Origin: Clostridia bacterium
GTDB lineage: Bacteria; Bacillota; Clostridia; Christensenellales; Aristaeellaceae
Assembly (NCBI GenBank): GCA_900759005.1
Contig: CAAEUQ010000056.1
Coordinates: 1 to 5,809 of the forward strand
Direction of reading: 5' to 3'
Length of the DNA: 5,809 nucleotides
In this document: one piece after another, positions 4,939 through 5,809 of the stretch
How positions within the stretch are numbered: position 1 is the first letter of the stretch
How the letters are laid out: every line of letters begins with the position of its first letter
Made by a program: the position numbers and the translations under genes
The notes under the pieces: generated by a model
What the model was told of the DNA's origin: nothing
The model's database searches: none
The model's input: the letters and a program-made list of their open reading frames with translations, nothing else

Positions 4939-5766
4939 TCAATACTCGTTGGGCAGCTCGTCGAGCTCGTCGAAGCGGAACACCGGGCCGTCTTTGCAGA
5001 CGTATTTATCGCCGATATTGCATCTTCCGCATTTGCCGACGCCGCATTTCATGCGCAGCTCCATCGTGGTATAGATCTGAGTCTTTTCAAAGCCCAGCTC
5101 CGTAAGCGCCTGAAGAACAAACTTGATCATGATCGGCGGGCCGCAGACCAGCACAGTCTTGTTCGGATCAAAGCCCAGTTCCTTGACGTAAGTCGGCACA
5201 AACGCGACGTGACCGTCCCAGCCCTCCTGCGCGCGGTCGATCGTCAGGTGCACGTTTACGTTGTTTTCCGGCAGCGTCCAGCTGTTCTGAATTTCATCAA
5301 GGTCGAGCAGATCGTCTTTCGAACGGGAACCGTACACCACGTCGATTGCGCCGTAATTCGCGCGATTGGCAAGGCAATAATTGATCACGGAATGCAGCGG
5401 CGCAAGGCCCACGCCGCCGGCAATGAACAGAAGGTCTTTGCCCTTCAGCTCGGTCTCCACCGGGAACGGCTTTCCATAGGGGCCGCGAATCGTGATCTGC
5501 TGACCGACGTCCATCTGATGCAGCCAGCTGGTCAGACAGCCGCATTTTTTGATGGAGAATTCCTGATATTCCTTAATCGTGGGCGACGAGGTAATCGAAA
5601 ACATCGCCTCGCCCACGCCGGGGATCGACAGCATCGCGCACTGACCGGGCATATGCTCGAAGCATTTGCCGCCGCCGATCGCCTCCACGCGGAAAGTCTT
5701 GATGTCCGGCGTATCCACGCGGATATGGGTCACAACACCCAGCATCGGGATTACGTTATCATGCAT
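4939..5766 (-). CDS. FAD/NAD(P)H:[2Fe-2S] oxidoreductase, AsrB/HydG/PyrK type
   Basis: A 275-residue ferredoxin-reductase-fold protein predicted to take electrons from NAD(P)H through FAD to a [2Fe-2S] cluster. Domains in order are a flavin barrel (about 8-105) with FSITSS (56-61) and GPYGKPF (95-101), an NAD(P) domain with AGGVGLAPL (116-124) and VCGPP (207-211), and a C-terminal cluster motif Cys241, Cys246, Cys249, Cys257 (C-x4-C-x2-C-x7-C). Relatives are the gamma subunit of sulfhydrogenase, anaerobic sulfite reductase subunit B and PyrK. The usual RPxS flavin motif is AMFS here, with no Arg. Cys75 and Cys77 (KCGC) lie in the flavin domain with no clear role. The ATG at 5766 overlaps the upstream gene by 8 bases and is preceded by GGGGGTGA (5780-5773) with a 6-base spacer. 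Its place directly before the iron-sulfur and flavoprotein genes suggests it is their electron-input module. NADH versus NADPH cannot be decided by eye. Confidence 0.9.
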   Translation of the reverse strand: MHDNVIPMLGVVTHIRVDTPDIKTFRVEAIGGGKCFEHMPGQCAMLSIPGVGEAMFSITSSPTIKEYQEFSIKKCGCLTSWLHQMDVGQQITIRGPYGKPFPVETELKGKDLLFIAGGVGLAPLHSVINYCLANRANYGAIDVVYGSRSKDDLLDLDEIQNSWTLPENNVNVHLTIDRAQEGWDGHVAFVPTYVKELGFDPNKTVLVCGPPIMIKFVLQALTELGFEKTQIYTTMELRMKCGVGKCGRCNIGDKYVCKDGPVFRFDELDELPNEY

Positions 5767-5809
5767 CTTCCTTCACCCCCAGAGCCTTGATGACCTTGAC
5801 GATATTCAG
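5759..5809 (-). CDS. C-terminal end of an unidentified upstream operon gene (partial)
   Basis: The minus strand from the window edge is open for 16 codons and ends in TGA at 5761-5759, reading LNIVKVIKALGVKEDA. It overlaps the next gene's ATG by 8 bases, typical of a translationally coupled operon. The short piece has no diagnostic motif. Because AsrB/HydG-type reductases are usually encoded right after a partner with [4Fe-4S] ferredoxin domains (AsrA/HydB-like), that is the leading guess, from context only. Another frame is also open up to a TAA at about 5756-5758, but its residues look less protein-like. Confidence 0.55.
   Translation of the reverse strand: MNIVKVIKALGVKEDA

Noticed and set aside
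4831..5790. 319-codon open frame on the plus strand
   Set aside because: Antisense to the oxidoreductase, whose cofactor motifs are clear. The plus-strand product has no domain features.
1..5809. CRISPR array, insertion sequence, tRNA or rRNA gene, prophage or toxin-antitoxin genes
   Set aside because: No spaced direct repeats, transposase motifs, cloverleaf or rRNA sequence were seen. The window is filled by metabolic and regulatory genes.

Overview
The window reads as chromosomal DNA from an anaerobic, moderately GC-rich Bacillota (Clostridia-like) bacterium. The grounds are strong GGAGG-type ribosome binding sites, a DegV/FakB-type protein, consensus sigma-A promoter hexamers, and a soluble iron-sulfur/flavin fumarate-reductase-type module in place of a membrane quinone-linked enzyme. 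No 16S, tRNA or species-specific marker is present, so the lineage is inferred. All genes lie on the minus strand and form two transcription units.

Unit 1 (right to left, 5809 to about 1416) enters the window already in progress. It holds the last 16 codons of an unidentified upstream gene, then an FAD/NAD(P)H:[2Fe-2S] oxidoreductase of the AsrB/HydG/PyrK type (4939-5766), a three-cluster iron-sulfur subunit (4251-4925), a fumarate reductase/succinate dehydrogenase-type flavoprotein (2637-4238) and a compact AspT/SucE-like transporter (1457-2581). The three redox genes are separated by only 12-13 bases and the first overlaps its upstream neighbour. A 55-base gap with a strong hairpin but no U-tract precedes the transporter, and a textbook intrinsic terminator closes the unit. 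The simplest reading is a cytoplasmic electron chain, NAD(P)H to FAD to [2Fe-2S] to [4Fe-4S] to FAD to fumarate. No membrane anchor or quinone site is visible. The coupled transporter could move the C4-dicarboxylate or amino-acid product or substrate.

Unit 2 (about 1414 to 34) is a two-gene MarR-degV operon. Its promoter (TTGACA, 17-base spacer, TATAAT) is a perfect consensus match. Two related palindromes overlay it, one across the -35 and one from the likely start point onward, which is strong evidence of autorepression by the MarR protein. The two genes overlap by 4 bases (ATGA). Two adjacent hairpins follow degV.

The most interesting points are the three-subunit soluble reductase with predicted non-covalent FAD and no 3Fe-4S cluster, its pairing with an AspT-type transporter that lacks the usual regulatory RCK domains, and the compact terminator/promoter/double-operator region at 1358-1444.
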